Assembly (NCBI RefSeq): GCF_036370855.1
Contig: NC_088103.1
Coordinates: 5,767,404-5,831,403 of the forward strand
Source: Dromaius novaehollandiae
Taxonomy: Eukaryota; Chordata; Aves; Casuariiformes; Dromaiidae
Length of the DNA stretch: 64,000 nt
Direction: 5' to 3'
Both the position numbers and the translations under genes were made by a program. Below are positions 10,028 through 23,100 of the stretch, in pieces. The notes beneath the pieces were generated by a model. The model did not search any database, was not told the origin of the DNA, and saw only the letters and a list, made by a program, of their open reading frames with translations. The first letter of the stretch is position 1, and the number at the start of each line of letters is the position of its first letter.

Positions 10028-13000
10028 GTCTTTGCTACGAGTTGACTTTTGGTGGTTTGGGCATCTTGCATGGCCTTTTATTTTGTCTCCTCTGTTTTGC
10101 CAGTGGTAGATCAAAGGGTACCAGCTAGGACCTAAACCCAACTGTCCTGCCGAAAGGTGAACACCTCAATGAGCTTCCTTCTAACATCCCACAAACCCTT
10201 CCCTGTGTTCCTATCCACAGAATAACCACCTCCTCACCCATCACACACCACTGTCCAGCTGACCTTTACAGTTCCTTCCTAACTCTGTAATACTCTATCT
10301 ATCCCACAAGGGAAGTCCTGCTCAAATGACCTCCAGCAAGCTGCTCTTCATGCTCCTCTCAGCTTCTGCTGCTACCAACATATGCCCCCTTCTCAAGTCT
10401 GCCTCTTTCCAGAAAGCCAAGGACTTGGCCTGGTGTGCCAACATCCTTCACATCCTTCAACATCCTTCTCCACCACTAGCCTCAGCCCCCACTCCAACCA
10501 GTGAGTCAGTGACCAGGAAACAGCAGGGACTGACTGAAGGGAAGAAAGACTCACCATCCCACTGGGAGTCCCTGCCTAGGACTGGGAAAAGTGCTGCTCG
10601 CACCTGGACTGATTTCTAGCAGGCATCTGTCTGATAGCAGATATCTGAACCTTTCCATCTTTCACCCACACACGATTGTTAAAGCAGGCAGTTTGCTTGC
10701 ACACAGTGCTGCCCAACTTTGCAGACCTCCTGAAGGACCTGAGAGCACATCCCTTGGCAAGGGGCATGTCCTAACCACCAGCGTTTCCGCTTCCTACCCA
10801 GCGCGCCCAGGGAGGTGCCTCACTAGGAGTCATGGTGAATCTAGGGTAGGGGAACTGGCAACACATCTGTCCAGCTGGGCACAGTTTGCTGGCCAGCTCT
10901 AAACATGCTTTGGGAAAGGCTGGAGCGGAGGAAGCACCAAGCCACCAATCCCTCTTCTCCAAATCACAGCTTCTCCTTTGGCTCTGAGAAGCAACCATAT
11001 TGGCCACTAGCAAGGGTGGGATCCAAATCCACTTTCAGGGAGCACTGCACAAAAGCAGCACATGCCTTGCCCATGCCACTGTGTTGACACAGGCTCTGAG
11101 CAGTCCAATGGTGACAGCTCCTGATATCATGACCCTTCACAGCAGGACCTTTCCCCAGACAGTCCCATTTCTGGAAACAGGTCCTTTCCCACTCATTTTT
11201 CCAGGAGGACAGAACTATCATGCCTGTGCCTTTGTGTCAGCCTGAGAGAGTGGGAAAATGACAACTCTGAGAGGAGCCAAAGAGTTCAGAAACTTTTTGT
11301 CCTTGACCCACGAAGGAGACTTACATTGCCCTTTACTCCTGGCCCCCCTCTCCACTGAGGTTTTACTCAGGGGCAGCAGGCTCTTCTTGCAAACAGGATC
11401 AAAACCTCATAACCTGTTCTTGAAATCCTTCCCATGGACAAACACCCACATCAAAGACCCACAGAAGGAAAGCCAAGGGGAAAAAAACCTCCTGTTCTCT
11501 TTGTGCATCATCACATCCAGAATGAGGACTGAGCTACAGTAGGACAACACTGCAACAGTGGTATCCTAGCTGGCAGCCTGCAAGGAAATACCTACAGTGA
11601 GTTAAAAAGCCACCTTGGCCACCTTGTTCAAAGCTCTGACCAACTCCCTTCAGGTCTGCCCTCATTGTGTCAACACAGCACTAAAAAGAAAACTTTGCAG
11701 ATACCTTTTCATTCTCAATAGCTGTTTTTTGTTTTTCTGGTAGGAGATGTTTTCCCTTTCACCCATCAGCCTCCAGCTATGTGCTAGCTTCTGTTGCTGA
11801 GCTCCTTCCCCTGCAGCCATCTCTGGTATATGTGACCATTTGCATTATCTGTATGCTGTCTTGAGATCCCCAAGGCCAACTGCAGTGACACTTCACCCTG
11901 ACAGCAGAGATTTAGCCTCTGGGTCCACAAAATGCAACCAAGGAGAAGTGCTGAGTGGCTGAGCAGGGGGGATCCAGCCCATTCTTTGAGGAAGCTGACA
12001 TTTTGTGGGAGACCACACACACAGACCCACAAGTTGAGGACTTGGGGCTTCTCTTGAGCTGCATAAAACCCCAAGGAAAGAGCTATGGGGCAAAAGGATG
12101 AATTCTGCTCCTCCCCGGAAAACTGGTGGCAATGCATGCATTGACATGTCCAAGGTTCTTTATTCTGCTGCTCTATAACCAAGTTAATGAGATATAAACC
12201 ACAGAGATTAGACAAAGTCTGGTCTTGTTCCAACACACTTGTAGGTACAAACACAAACAGAGAGAACAGTTAGTGAATACATGGAGAATACTTAAGCACA
12301 AATGCCCCCTTGTTATATGCAGTCTGTGTCCTTTCATCTGGAAATAAACCCTCCAGATGATGGCAGTGTGATTCCTGCTTCCATTTCGGAAATAACACAG
12401 GCATGAGAAGGAAGGAGTTCAGCTCACCTCTTGCACCATGTCTCACCCCCTCGAGTGCTACATGGAGAATCTCATCGGGGGGTTGCTTTCAGAATCTGCC
12501 TCCACTCTCTGCCTGGGAACACGCTGCCTGCTGTCAGTCTTCTGTTCTATGAAAACAAGAAAGCTAAAATAGCTTTCTTGTCCCATCAAGAAATATTTTA
12601 AGTATTGCTTCCCCAAAGACCTCCTCCAGCTGTGTCTTCCCAAATGCAGTCCTGCAGCACTTTAAACGGATGATAAGTAGCTTTTTCCAGATATGGAGGA
12701 GCTCCCTGTGGCCAAACCAGCCACAGCAGGCGTAGGGACACACAGGCTGCAGAAGGAATGCCTACAGGTGCTCCAAAATCTCTGTGCAGTCATTTTCATC
12801 CTTTCATGCTGTTTCCTACCAGGTCAGGCCCCATCTTCTGCTTTGGTGAGACGCAACTATCACATATGTGCTGCTCTCCAGCTTTGCTGGCTGCCCGTCT
12901 GAGCCAAAGGTGAGTGAATGGATCAGCTACATCCACAAAAATACAGGGCTGATCTAGCCTTCCCATAACTAGGTGCCTAGACTCTACCCTCTGCATTACA

Positions 13001-14339
13001 GGAGCTGTGGGGCCTGCTGGTCTACTTTTATAAAGTTCTCCACCCACGAAAACACAGAATCTACAACATCAGCCCTCTCTTCCTCTCCCTGCTTGACTCC
13101 ATATGAGTGGCTCTGTTGTGTTGCATCACACAGTCTCTAAAACCATCGGTTGAGCCCATTTACCTTTGCTTATCTATAGCGGATGCATCCAGGGCCTCAT
13201 GGTCCCAAGACAACATTAATTCTGCTGTGCTTGAGAGCTTCCCCTTGGACCTCCTTTTCTCCAGCTCATGAAGAAATACCAAATTCCTTCTTCAGTTGAG
13301 GGTGGCAACTACTCAGCTGTCAGGTCAGCTGATTTAGGCAATGCTTTCAACCCACTAACCTGCTGATTCTCAGAGTAGGCAAAGAAATCCCTGCAGGGAG
13401 GGTGACTGGTTATTCCAGTTCATCTTGCAAGTTTAAAGCGCAAATGGTTTGGTGCACTGTGTCACCCAAGGAGTGATTCCTTATCAACAGCAGGAGAATA
13501 TTTCAAATTAACTCTGCACGTGCTACAGATGAGCTACACCTAAGGAAGACTAGATCATGTGTTCCCTGTTGCGATGGAGAACTGTGGATTCTGGGCTTGT
13601 CACTCAGGTTGTGGTGCAGTTCCTCCATGATATTAGGACACAACTATCTTTTCCATCATTTTCTCCTTTCCACTCCACTACCCTACCCCTCACTCTGTGT
13701 AGGCTCCTAGGAGCTGCATGGAATTAATTTATTCTAGACAGTCAGGATATCAGCAAGTATGCCAAAGACAGAGAGATTCCTCACTTTCTGTTCCCTCCTA
13801 CTTGGTGTGGTCAGTCTGTTTTATGTTGTCACTGAATTAGGTTCAATGGAAGTGACACGTTCCTTGGAATAAAGTCAGCTCTTCATCAGGTCTTGCCAGC
13901 TTACCTGTCCTGGTTCTTGGGAGGCTTACAACACTGCCTGAATACTTACACTTCTCACTGATTATGTGAAGCCCATTTGCAACTTGTGATGCACTACAAA
14001 AAGCTTTTTTAGGCATATGTTTTTACACACAGTTCAGTGCAGGGTACCTGACCTGCTCTATCACAGCATATAGACTGGCTTTCATCAGAAAGTGACACAC
14101 CCTGGGCAAGGAGAGGTAGGAAAGCAGGAGGGAAACATCTTGTTTGAGACTGGACAGGAAAAGAAGGAAGGAAGAAAAGGGAGTACAAGGAACTGACTGA
14201 AGGGGAAGGTAGCCGCATTCACAGCTTGTGTAACTCGCACTTCTCCCCTCTCTTCAAGACCTGTCCAAATAAATGGGTATAGATGCCAGGAACACTGCCG
14301 GAATTCACACTTAGCAGCACCTGGAAGCATATATCAAAC
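10028..14339. other. Intergenic stretch, no gene recognised
   Basis: The longest open frame is about 156 codons on the minus strand (11784-12254). Its composition is low-complexity and Leu/Ser/Gln/Cys-rich, and it resembles no family known to me. No splice-supported exon series was found. Confidence 0.4.
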
Positions 14340-16893
14340 TATTGCCCCCTGCTATCTTGCTGTGGGCACCAATGATACTGTCAGGAAAGACCTGGAAAGT
14401 ATCAGGTGTGACTACATGGCTCTGGGGAGATGATTAAGGGCATGGGGAGCCCAGGTGGTTTTCTTCTCAACTCTGCTGGTGAGAGGGAAGGGGCTGAGCA
14501 GGACTGGATGGATCCTGCAGATCAACAATTGGTTGCCCAACTGGTGTCAGCAATAGGTTTTCAGTTTCTATGACCATAGGATCCTCTTCAAGGACAGGCA
14601 ACTGTTGGTAGAGATGGGATCCACCTGAGAAAAATGGGACAAAAATATCCAACAGGTTGGCCAACCTGGTGATGATGAGAACTTTGACTAGGAATGATGG
14701 GGGATGGAAAGAATGGCCAGTGTTCAAATAAGGAAGTGGTGGACAGGGCTGGCAGTCAAAAGGTCTGGGATGATGCAAACTTGATCAAGAAAACGGGGCT
14801 GAAGTGGAATCACCCAAAGCACATGCATGTAAGTAAGGAAGTGCCTTGGTCCCATTATGGGGAAAGCCCTTTCTAGGAAGTCAGCATGACCAGATGCTTC
14901 TCTAAAGCCTCTGCCTATGCACTAATGCATGCAGCATGGGAAACAAAGAAGACAAATGAGAAGTCTGTGTCCAGTTACAGGACTACAAACTCACTGGGAT
15001 CACAGAGATGTAGTAGAGTAGCTCACACAGCTGGAGTGCTGTGATGGATGGATAAAGGCTGTTTAGGAAAGACAAGCTGGGATGGCGAGGAAGGGGAGTT
15101 GTCCTTTGTGTGAGAGAGCAGCAAGAATGCATGGGGATGCACCAGGATGGACAATGAGCCATCTGAAACCTTATGGGTCAGGTTTAGCAGGCAGGACAAC
15201 ATGGTTTACATTGTAGTGAGTGTCTGCTATAGATCACCTGATGAGGAAAAAGATACAGACGAGGCCTTATTCAGGCAATTGGAAGAAGGCTCACATGTGC
15301 AGGCCATGGTCCTTACAGGGGATTTGAACCACCCCAATATCTGCTGGAGGGACAACACAGCAGGGCACAAGCAATCCAGCATGTTTCTGGAATGCATCGA
15401 TGACAGCTTCCTAACACAGATGATTCGGGAGCCAATGAGGGGACGTGATCTGCTGGACCTCATACTTACAACCAAGGAGGAACCACCTGGGGATCAGAAG
15501 GCTGGAGGCAGCCTTGGCTGCAGTGACCATGAGATGGTGGAGCTCAGGATCCTGAGAAGAGGGAACAAGGCAAATAGCAGGATCACAATGCTGGACTTCG
15601 GGAGAGCAGATCTGGGCCTGTCCAGGGACCTGCTTGGAAGAATCCCATGGGACACAGTCCTGGAGGGAACAGTGGTCCAAGAGGGCTGGTGGATTCTCAA
15701 GGATCACCTCTTCCAAGCTGAAGAACGGTTCATCCCAATGAGCAGGAAATCAAGCAAAGGCAGCAAGAGACCTGCATGCATAAAAAAGGAGCTCCTGACA
15801 AAACTCAGACATAAAAAGGAAGTGTGCAAGAGGTGGAAGCAGGGATGGGTGACCGAGGAAGAATATAGAAACACTGTCTGAGCACCCAGGGATAGGGACA
15901 GGAAGGCCAAAGCCTACCTGGAGTTGAATCTGGCAAGGGTCATGAAGGGCAACAAGAAAGGATTCTACAAGGATATCAGCAGCAAAAGGAAGAATAAGTA
16001 AGATATTGTTCTGCTGCCAAGTGGGGTAGGGGTCCTGGTGACAAAGAATATGGAAAAGATCAAGGTTCCTAAGGACAGAAAGAAAGAAAATGCTACTCCT
16101 TTTTTCAAACAGGGCAACAAAGAGGATCCAGGGAACCACGAGCAGATCAGCCTCACCTCCATCCCTGGGAAGGTGATGGAACACATAGCATTGAAAACCA
16201 TTTCCAGACACGTGAGGGATGAGAATGTGATTGGGAGTAGTCAGCATTGATTTGTGAAGGGGAAGTCATGCCTGACCAACCTGATAGCCTTCTCTGATGA
16301 GTTGACTAGCTCAGTGGATGAGAGGAGAGCAGCGATCTTTCCCCTCTAATCAGCATGGGTGAGCCCACACCCAGAGTGCTGCATTAGTGCTGGGTTCCCC
16401 AAGACAAGAAAGACATGGACGCACCAGAGCAAGTCCAGGGAAGGGTTTTGAAGATGATTAAGGGACTGGATCTGTCATATGAGGAGATGATGAAAGAGCT
16501 GGGACTGTTTAACTTGGAGAAGGGAAGGTTCAGGGAGGATCTTATCAGTGTGTATAAATACCTACCAGTGGGGGTAAGTAAAGAAGATGGAGGCAGACTC
16601 TTTTCAGTGGTGCCCAGTGACAGGACAAGAGGCAATGGGGACAAACTGAAATACAGGAAATTCCACTTAAACACAAGAAAAACCTTTTTTTCCTCTAAGG
16701 GTTATCAAACATGCGAACATGTTGCCCAGAGAGGCTGTGGAGACTCCATCTTTGGATTTATTCAAATCCCCACTTGACATGGCCCTGAGCAACCTGCTCT
16801 AGCTGAGACATTGACCATGCTGTGAGCTGAGGTCAGGCTGGAGACCCTCAGGGGGACCTCCAGTATGAGTCTTGCTGTAATCTTGTGATCCTT
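14340..16893 (+). mobile_element. CR1 LINE, long but internally deleted copy reaching the 3' end
   Basis: About 14340-14740 matches the CR1 pre-endonuclease region in broken frames. 15147-15881 is an open endonuclease segment. About 16040-16330 holds the first part of the RT (LTSIPGKVMEHIALKTIS, KGKSCLTNLIAF). From about 16340 it jumps to the 3' region (APEQVQGRVLKMIKGLDLS, NTRKTFFSSKGY). It then runs to a tail ending CTTGTGATCC next to a T-run. The catalytic core of the RT is deleted, so the copy is inactive. Confidence 0.9.
15147..15881 (+). CDS. CR1 ORF2 endonuclease remnant (244 codons open)
   Basis: The open frame contains the apurinic-type endonuclease signature of CR1 ORF2: VSVCYRSPDEEKDTDEALFR, then LTGDLNHPNICWRDNTAG, then GRDLLDLILT and the SDHEMVELRILR catalytic block (Ser-Asp-His). 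The CR1 linker WWILKDHLFQAEERFIPMSR follows. The frame begins inside the element at a convenient Met rather than a true start, and ends at a TGA before the RT. It is listed as the best preserved coding piece of the CR1 copy 14340-16893, not as a host gene. Confidence 0.75.
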   Translation: MDNEPSETLWVRFSRQDNMVYIVVSVCYRSPDEEKDTDEALFRQLEEGSHVQAMVLTGDLNHPNICWRDNTAGHKQSSMFLECIDDSFLTQMIREPMRGRDLLDLILTTKEEPPGDQKAGGSLGCSDHEMVELRILRRGNKANSRITMLDFGRADLGLSRDLLGRIPWDTVLEGTVVQEGWWILKDHLFQAEERFIPMSRKSSKGSKRPACIKKELLTKLRHKKEVCKRWKQGWVTEEEYRNTV

Positions 16894-19800
16894 TTTTTTT
16901 TCCCCAAACAGACATCTCCTGCTCAGAGATCTCCTGCTTCAGCCCCATAAGTTACCAAGCAATGGCAGAGTCTGTTTGGGGGAATGTCACAGAGGTTATA
17001 ATGTATCCCTAACAGATCACTAGCCCATTCCACCACCTACATTAGGATGTTGAAAATTTGCCCTGCAACAGAGGAGGCTTCCTGCTGGGTCTGGCTGTAG
17101 CACTTCACAGCTGGGATCCGGTGGCACCTAGAGGAAGTGAGGCTCCAGAGGTGAGTGGGGAGAGGAAGCACCTTGTGAAGAGAGGGGAAAAAGAGGAAAG
17201 AGGATAAGGAAAAGAGGAATTACATTAGAGGCTAGCATGCAAGATGACTGGTCAAGTTCAAGTCTGGCATTCATCTGTGGGACCTGTCTCTGCTGCCAGC
17301 AGCTACCTATGAGACATACCTACAGGATAAGATGCAGTTTGCCCAGACATGGCTACCAAGGGGGCAGGTATTGCCAGTGTCTCAGGGACTGAAGAAAGTG
17401 CTGAGTCTGGACTGACACCAGACGGATACCAGGGAGTGATTAGAAAGGTCATAGTCTAGATGACTGCTGCAGATGGCCACTACAACCACGACAGGGGCTT
17501 TTGGACTAAAATATCTCCTGTCAATACTCCCTCACTCTGCCTCTTGTGGAAAGCAGTTATCATAAGAAAATGCACATACTTGGGTTTGGTGGTGGGACGG
17601 TCCACATTCTGCAGGAGTTTCCAAACTCTTCATATGAACACACAGGAAGTCAACAAACCCCATGTCAGAGTCCAGTACTCTCTGACTAGGTTCTTTTAGA
17701 TATTCCACACATGGAGAGTGCAATGTTTAATATAAAAGTTTACTTTGAAGGTATTCTGATGTTACACAGGATTTTTCATTTAGCAGAGTGATACAGCAAT
17801 ATACTGAAATCACAATACAGGTGTATACACTTAGTAAAATACAGTAATTGCAGTATAAAGTTCAATCATGATACCAATGTGATTCCTATTACCGGTTTCT
17901 ATAACATGTTCATTGTCACAATGCTGGGCATCCCCAGTCGCTGGGAAGGAATACGTGAGCTGAAGCCAACTCAAGTCCCTTGCTCTCTTCGAAATTCCTT
18001 TGGTAGTTGTTCAGGTTTTATACTCTATGCTGGGCTGAGCCACATATACACTTCCCCCACGCTGGTCTGGCTATCTCAAGGAGAAACATTTACACCAGTT
18101 GATCCACTCAACAGACACAGCTGCTTATCTAAAACAAAGGTCACCCTCTGGTCCCCTTTGTGTTGAGATAAAGTCAGTTCTCTGTGCAGCAGCTGTGATT
18201 AAGGAGTCACACCCTACGTTAGTCCTTAGCTTCATGGGCACGTTGCCCTTGCCCATCTCCTCTGAGCCTTCCTCCATCGTAGGGGTTTATTGGTCAGTCA
18301 CACCCAGGGTCACAGAGGCTCTGCCATGGCTGATGCCAGGTAGAATTCAAGATGTTTTCTGAGGCCTTGTGCCCAGATTGCTTACAATTTTGGTCATGTA
18401 TACTTCAAGGTATATGGTGATGTGTTTGGATTTGATTCTGTCCTGGGGAGGTCTCACAGGTACTGTGTGGTGGTGGACATTGTCCTGAGAGCGCTGACCA
18501 TGCCTTGCTGTCACATAAGGGTTCTGAAGCACAGCCCAGAAGGGTGGTAGCTGAGTGGGATCCTCTTAAGTGTCCTGAACTGGCTTTTCTAAATTGCATT
18601 TGGTAATAATACGTGACATGATGAACATGCTGACTTGCCTTCATTTCCTGTTTCCAACCTTCCCCGCTTCAAACACGCCTTTCCTTACTCCACTCCTCTG
18701 ATGTCCCTGACTGCTCCCTACATCACGTTCTGCCCTGGCTGGCTCAGATCCCTACCTGTTCCTAATAAGCCATATTGCTCTGGTCCTGTTCCTTTCCTAA
18801 CACTGACGTGCCCATGAAACTACTACAGTATCTCATGAGTCCTTGCAAAATATCCTCTGGCTACATTAACAGAACTGTCTTAACAGAAATCTTGATCTGT
18901 CTCTTATCCCTCTCTTTCTTGCAGACTGACGCAGAGCACCACAAGAGTGCTGCAAACATCTGTGGGACAAATACATCTATTTTATGAGGGCAAACAGCAT
19001 TACCATTTCAGTGACCTCATCCAGGTGCTGTATAGATTGTACAGTTAAAATCTGAGCATGGCTAAATAAAATGGTTTTACAGATGGTGATGGCAGGATTT
19101 AGAGAACTGGGAAATGGGGACCAGCACAGAGGGCTTGGTCAGAGTGAGATGTCCAGGCAGAGAAGGAAGTACATTCTGAGTGTTAGTGAGAGATGTCTGA
19201 AATGGCCATGAGCCTTTCTACATCTGAATGTATCTGCCTACCCAATGTAGATCCAAAATGTCTGACAGGAGAGTCTAGGGCAAGAACTATCAATGACAAA
19301 CACCTAGATACCTGAAGCATCTGTAGCTTCTAAGTCAAGGCAGATAAATCCCTGCTAGGCTGACAGAGTCTCTATTGAGAACCAGCAAAAATTAGACAAC
19401 AAATACTCCAAATCATTAGCTATTACTTCATTCCATATCATTCAGCAGAAAAGGGAGTGCCACTGCATCGTGTCTGATGAGCACTGATGCACAATTGATC
19501 TTTCCAGCCCGTAATCCATATCTAGTCACTGGCCCAGCTGGCAATCCACCAGACTGTGAGGACTGTCTGATTAACGGTAATCTTCACAGACAGGAACAAA
19601 CAATAACTACATAGATCTGACAAACAGGCAGAACTTGGTGCTTCATGCCTAAAGCTGATAGGATGACTAAATAAAAGAACCGGTGGCATGAACCTGATTA
19701 ATTAAAAAATAACTATCAGATGAAGACTAACAATAAGTAAAAAGTGGCAAGTGCTTAATCGTTTACTGACAAATGATATTAGAGAAAGAAAACCTATTGA

Positions 19801-20149
19801 GATGAAGAACTCATAACTTCTGGAATGCAGTTAATAAACAGACTGCTGGCAAGACAGGAGGTTGTCAACTACCAATTTAATAATGTATCAAGCACTAACA
19901 GATGGCAATTAGTGAGTCCTAGTTAACAAACATGAAAATGATCTAATGCCGATGCCGATTACAGAATGGTGACATTCTCCTGGAATAGGCCAGGTAGAAC
20001 AGAGAAGGATGTATTTTCCATCCTCAGAGTTTTGGGTTTGCATCCAGGTCTGTGCACTCCCATCAGAAGACCTCAGAGTGGACGGTAACTACATTAAAAA
20101 GCATGCTCTTTGAGCTCTGTTTGGCTTTATCTTTGACTTGACCCATTTC
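16894..20149. other. Intergenic stretch, no gene recognised
   Basis: A+T-richer DNA, especially 17700-17880 and 19240-19950. No exon with a recognisable product was found, and no repeat could be named. Confidence 0.4.
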
Positions 20150-23100
20150 TTAGCACTTTCCCAGATGCAGCTGCAGCACACCCTGGAAGTTCATATTCAC
20201 GTAGTAAGCAAATTCTTGGGGCATGAGGTGCACCGTGGGCTTGGGAAGCTGGTTGTCACAGTAATGATGGGGAAGGGGATGGCCATCAGGATGCAAAGAG
20301 AAGGGCCAGAAGCCACAGAGTGTCATATGTTGGCCCAACTCCAGGGCAGCATTCACTAGCATGAAACCTGAGGAGAGGCAAGAGGTATGAAAACCACGTT
20401 CATGCTAGTACCTGCTCAGAGCAGTCAGATACTGAGGGTGGAAGAAGAAGACAGATGAGCAGGAGCCAGAGTCCTGCAAGGCACAGAGTGCTCGGTAAGA
20501 AACTTCATTCTGGCCAGGATAGGAGAAAGCTGGAATAAGAAACAGCGTCTCTCCATAAAAAGCTGCTGCCTTCACAAATGGCAGACGCCGACCAGTCAGA
20601 CCGTGAAACCTGTGGAGCAAGACACATGAGACCATCACCCTTTGCCAGTTACATCTCCTTCCCTTCTGCCCTTTTCAAGCCACTCTGCCCTGGAACAGCC
20701 CAAAATCAGTCCTAATCTTCACCTCTATTTTCCCCTTCCCTGCACCTCATTATTGATTTGAGTTTGAGCTCCTCACGCAGAGGTACACAGATCAGAGGAG
20801 GTGCCTGAAAATACCCAGGAGTTTTGCTAGTCTGTTAAAAGGCTGGGAAAATGTTTTCAAAATTAAAGCCTTAGTGGCACTACAGCTCTAAATTCATTGA
20901 CACTGATGCCCCATAATGTTGGAGCAGAGGACCAGGAGAGCGCCGGAGAGACAATTCATGCCACCTGACTTTAGGAATCCACTAGATAGACATCTACATC
21001 TGGGCTAATTTTTAAATGTCTCCTATAATCAGTGAAGAGAAATAGGCACTGCTGGAGCAGAATTCATCTTCCTTATTTTAGATATCTGCTTTAGGACAAG
21101 GAGTACCTAATTTCTCCACTGAACATAAAGAGTATGTATGCAGCTAGGACCAAGGAGAGAAAAATAGTTCCCATCAGTGCTCATCTTGGCAGTGCAGAAT
21201 ACTTCTGAGCCTCTCTGCCCGTCTTGATGTCACCCGTGTGAGCATCAGTTCTGTGGAAGGAGTGGAAAATGGTATTAACCTCTAGTGGTGAGATAAAACA
21301 GACAACCAGCAGTAATCATGTCTTGAACAAACTCTGCCCCAAACAACTTGCATTATTCCCCTCTACATATTCGTGCAGAGGGGAGCATCTCATGGCAGTA
21401 GATGTCAGTAACTTTTTGGACAGGCCTCGTATAGCAGCAAAGGCCTGTGTGTTTTCTGGGGACCCAGAGCACAGGCAAAAGACAATGTCTCTTCAAGAAC
21501 ACAGTATGAACAGTTCAGGTAGGAGAAAGTTAGGACAGCCCTCCTCCATCTTTTTTTCCACACCGAATACCATTTCTGAAGGATACTGGGGTTCACAGTG
21601 GCTATGCTTGACTTTCTGCCCACATCCTCAGGAAAGATGGTGGAAGGCAGGTTAAACCTGAGTGGGGATCATGAGCAAAGGGAGTCTATAAGGAGAGATA
21701 ATAATGCTCCATAACATCCCTAGAGCTTGCCTGTCCCCAAGTGACACTACCCAGTCCAGGTATACCCCACCGTTCACCCTGTTCCTCGCCTTCAGTCCCC
21801 TTCAGAATCTTTCCTATGTCTCTGTTTTCTTTGCCTTCACCCTATTTCTATGAAAGTCCCCTCTCCCTCCTGTTGCCATATCCCTTTCCTGGGCAGGCTG
21901 GCAGCAATTACCTGATTACAAACTGGTGCCCGTCCATTGCAGAGCCACAGCTACTGTTAAGGAGGATTCCTCCATCTCCCACCACTGCACAGGTTTTGTA
22001 GAAAGGGTCCTGAAAGGGGGATTCCTGTAAAGAACGGCATGTAGAAAGTGACTCACCCTTAGAGAATTACAATAAAGACCCACCCCAGATCCTGCACCTG
22101 GACAAATTCCAGTTTGTACAAAAGAAAGCAGACAGACTAAGAGTCTGTATTCCCTGTACCAGAGCACTCCTACCTCTGGCAAGATCTTCAGCAAGCCACT
22201 GTTGACTTCCAAGCTCTTTAAGCAGTACCCATCATAGACAATCTTGTACCCCAATAGTGTGTTGACTTGTGTCAAAGCCAGCCATGCTGAGGCATTGCAA
22301 CAGTGCCCCAGCTCTGCCCTGCAAGAGGGAGAAAGGGGAAGACAGTGAGCAGAAGTCTGGAGATGGGATGAAGGAGACAAATAGATTTAGGGAAAAAAGA
22401 ACAAAGTGACATATGAGAATGAGGAGAGAGGGCGAGGCAAGGAAGAAAGTAAGGCAAAGGGATTAGGTGAGCAAGATATCACAGTGGAAAAGTGAGGGAA
22501 GTTTGGGGAAGCACAGGGAACACAAAGAAAGCAGTGTCAAGTTAGAACAATCCTTGACATGCACCTCTCAGTCCATCCATCTCTCCACACATCCTCCCTT
22601 TTCTTCCTACACATGCACACACCTTTCCAGCCACTTTGTGTTTGTTCTCCACTCTTCAGCCTGGCCGCTACTCCAAAGCTGTTCTTGCTTGCTTCAGCCT
22701 CAACTTCATTCCCTCCATTCATGCACATTTTAACCCCTCCACGATAAGCTCACAAATATGCAAGATTAAAGGGCAGCATAAGGGATGCAGTAGGGCAGTG
22801 GCAGCAGGTGCTGTGCCAGGATGGTGAGTGTGGAGGTGCCTGCATGGCCCATCCTTACCAAATGACAAGGAGAACAACACCTGTTTAGATAAGAGTATGA
22901 ATGTAAATTTTGTGTGTGCATGTGTGTGTGCATGTGTGTGTGTGCGTGCATGTGTGAGCATCAGTCCAATACACAAAACCCGGAAGGCATTTGCCCAAAA
23001 CTGATCTAGAACATCCACATGTCCTGTGAGGGGGAATGTGTGCATGTAAATCTGTGTGCGTGTGTGTTTGTGTGGCTGTGTGCAATTAACACTTCTTTGG

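Noticed and set aside
11784-12254. Minus-strand open frame of 156 codons
   Set aside because: No recognised domain, no splice or promoter context, and no related frame nearby.
20372-20411. A GT...AG pair that would splice out the TAG in the sialyltransferase-like gene
   Set aside because: The implied intron is under 45 bases and the join shifts the frame. Reading straight through instead gives text that aligns with the family (LSRY-stop-HERG...CLSSGFMLV).
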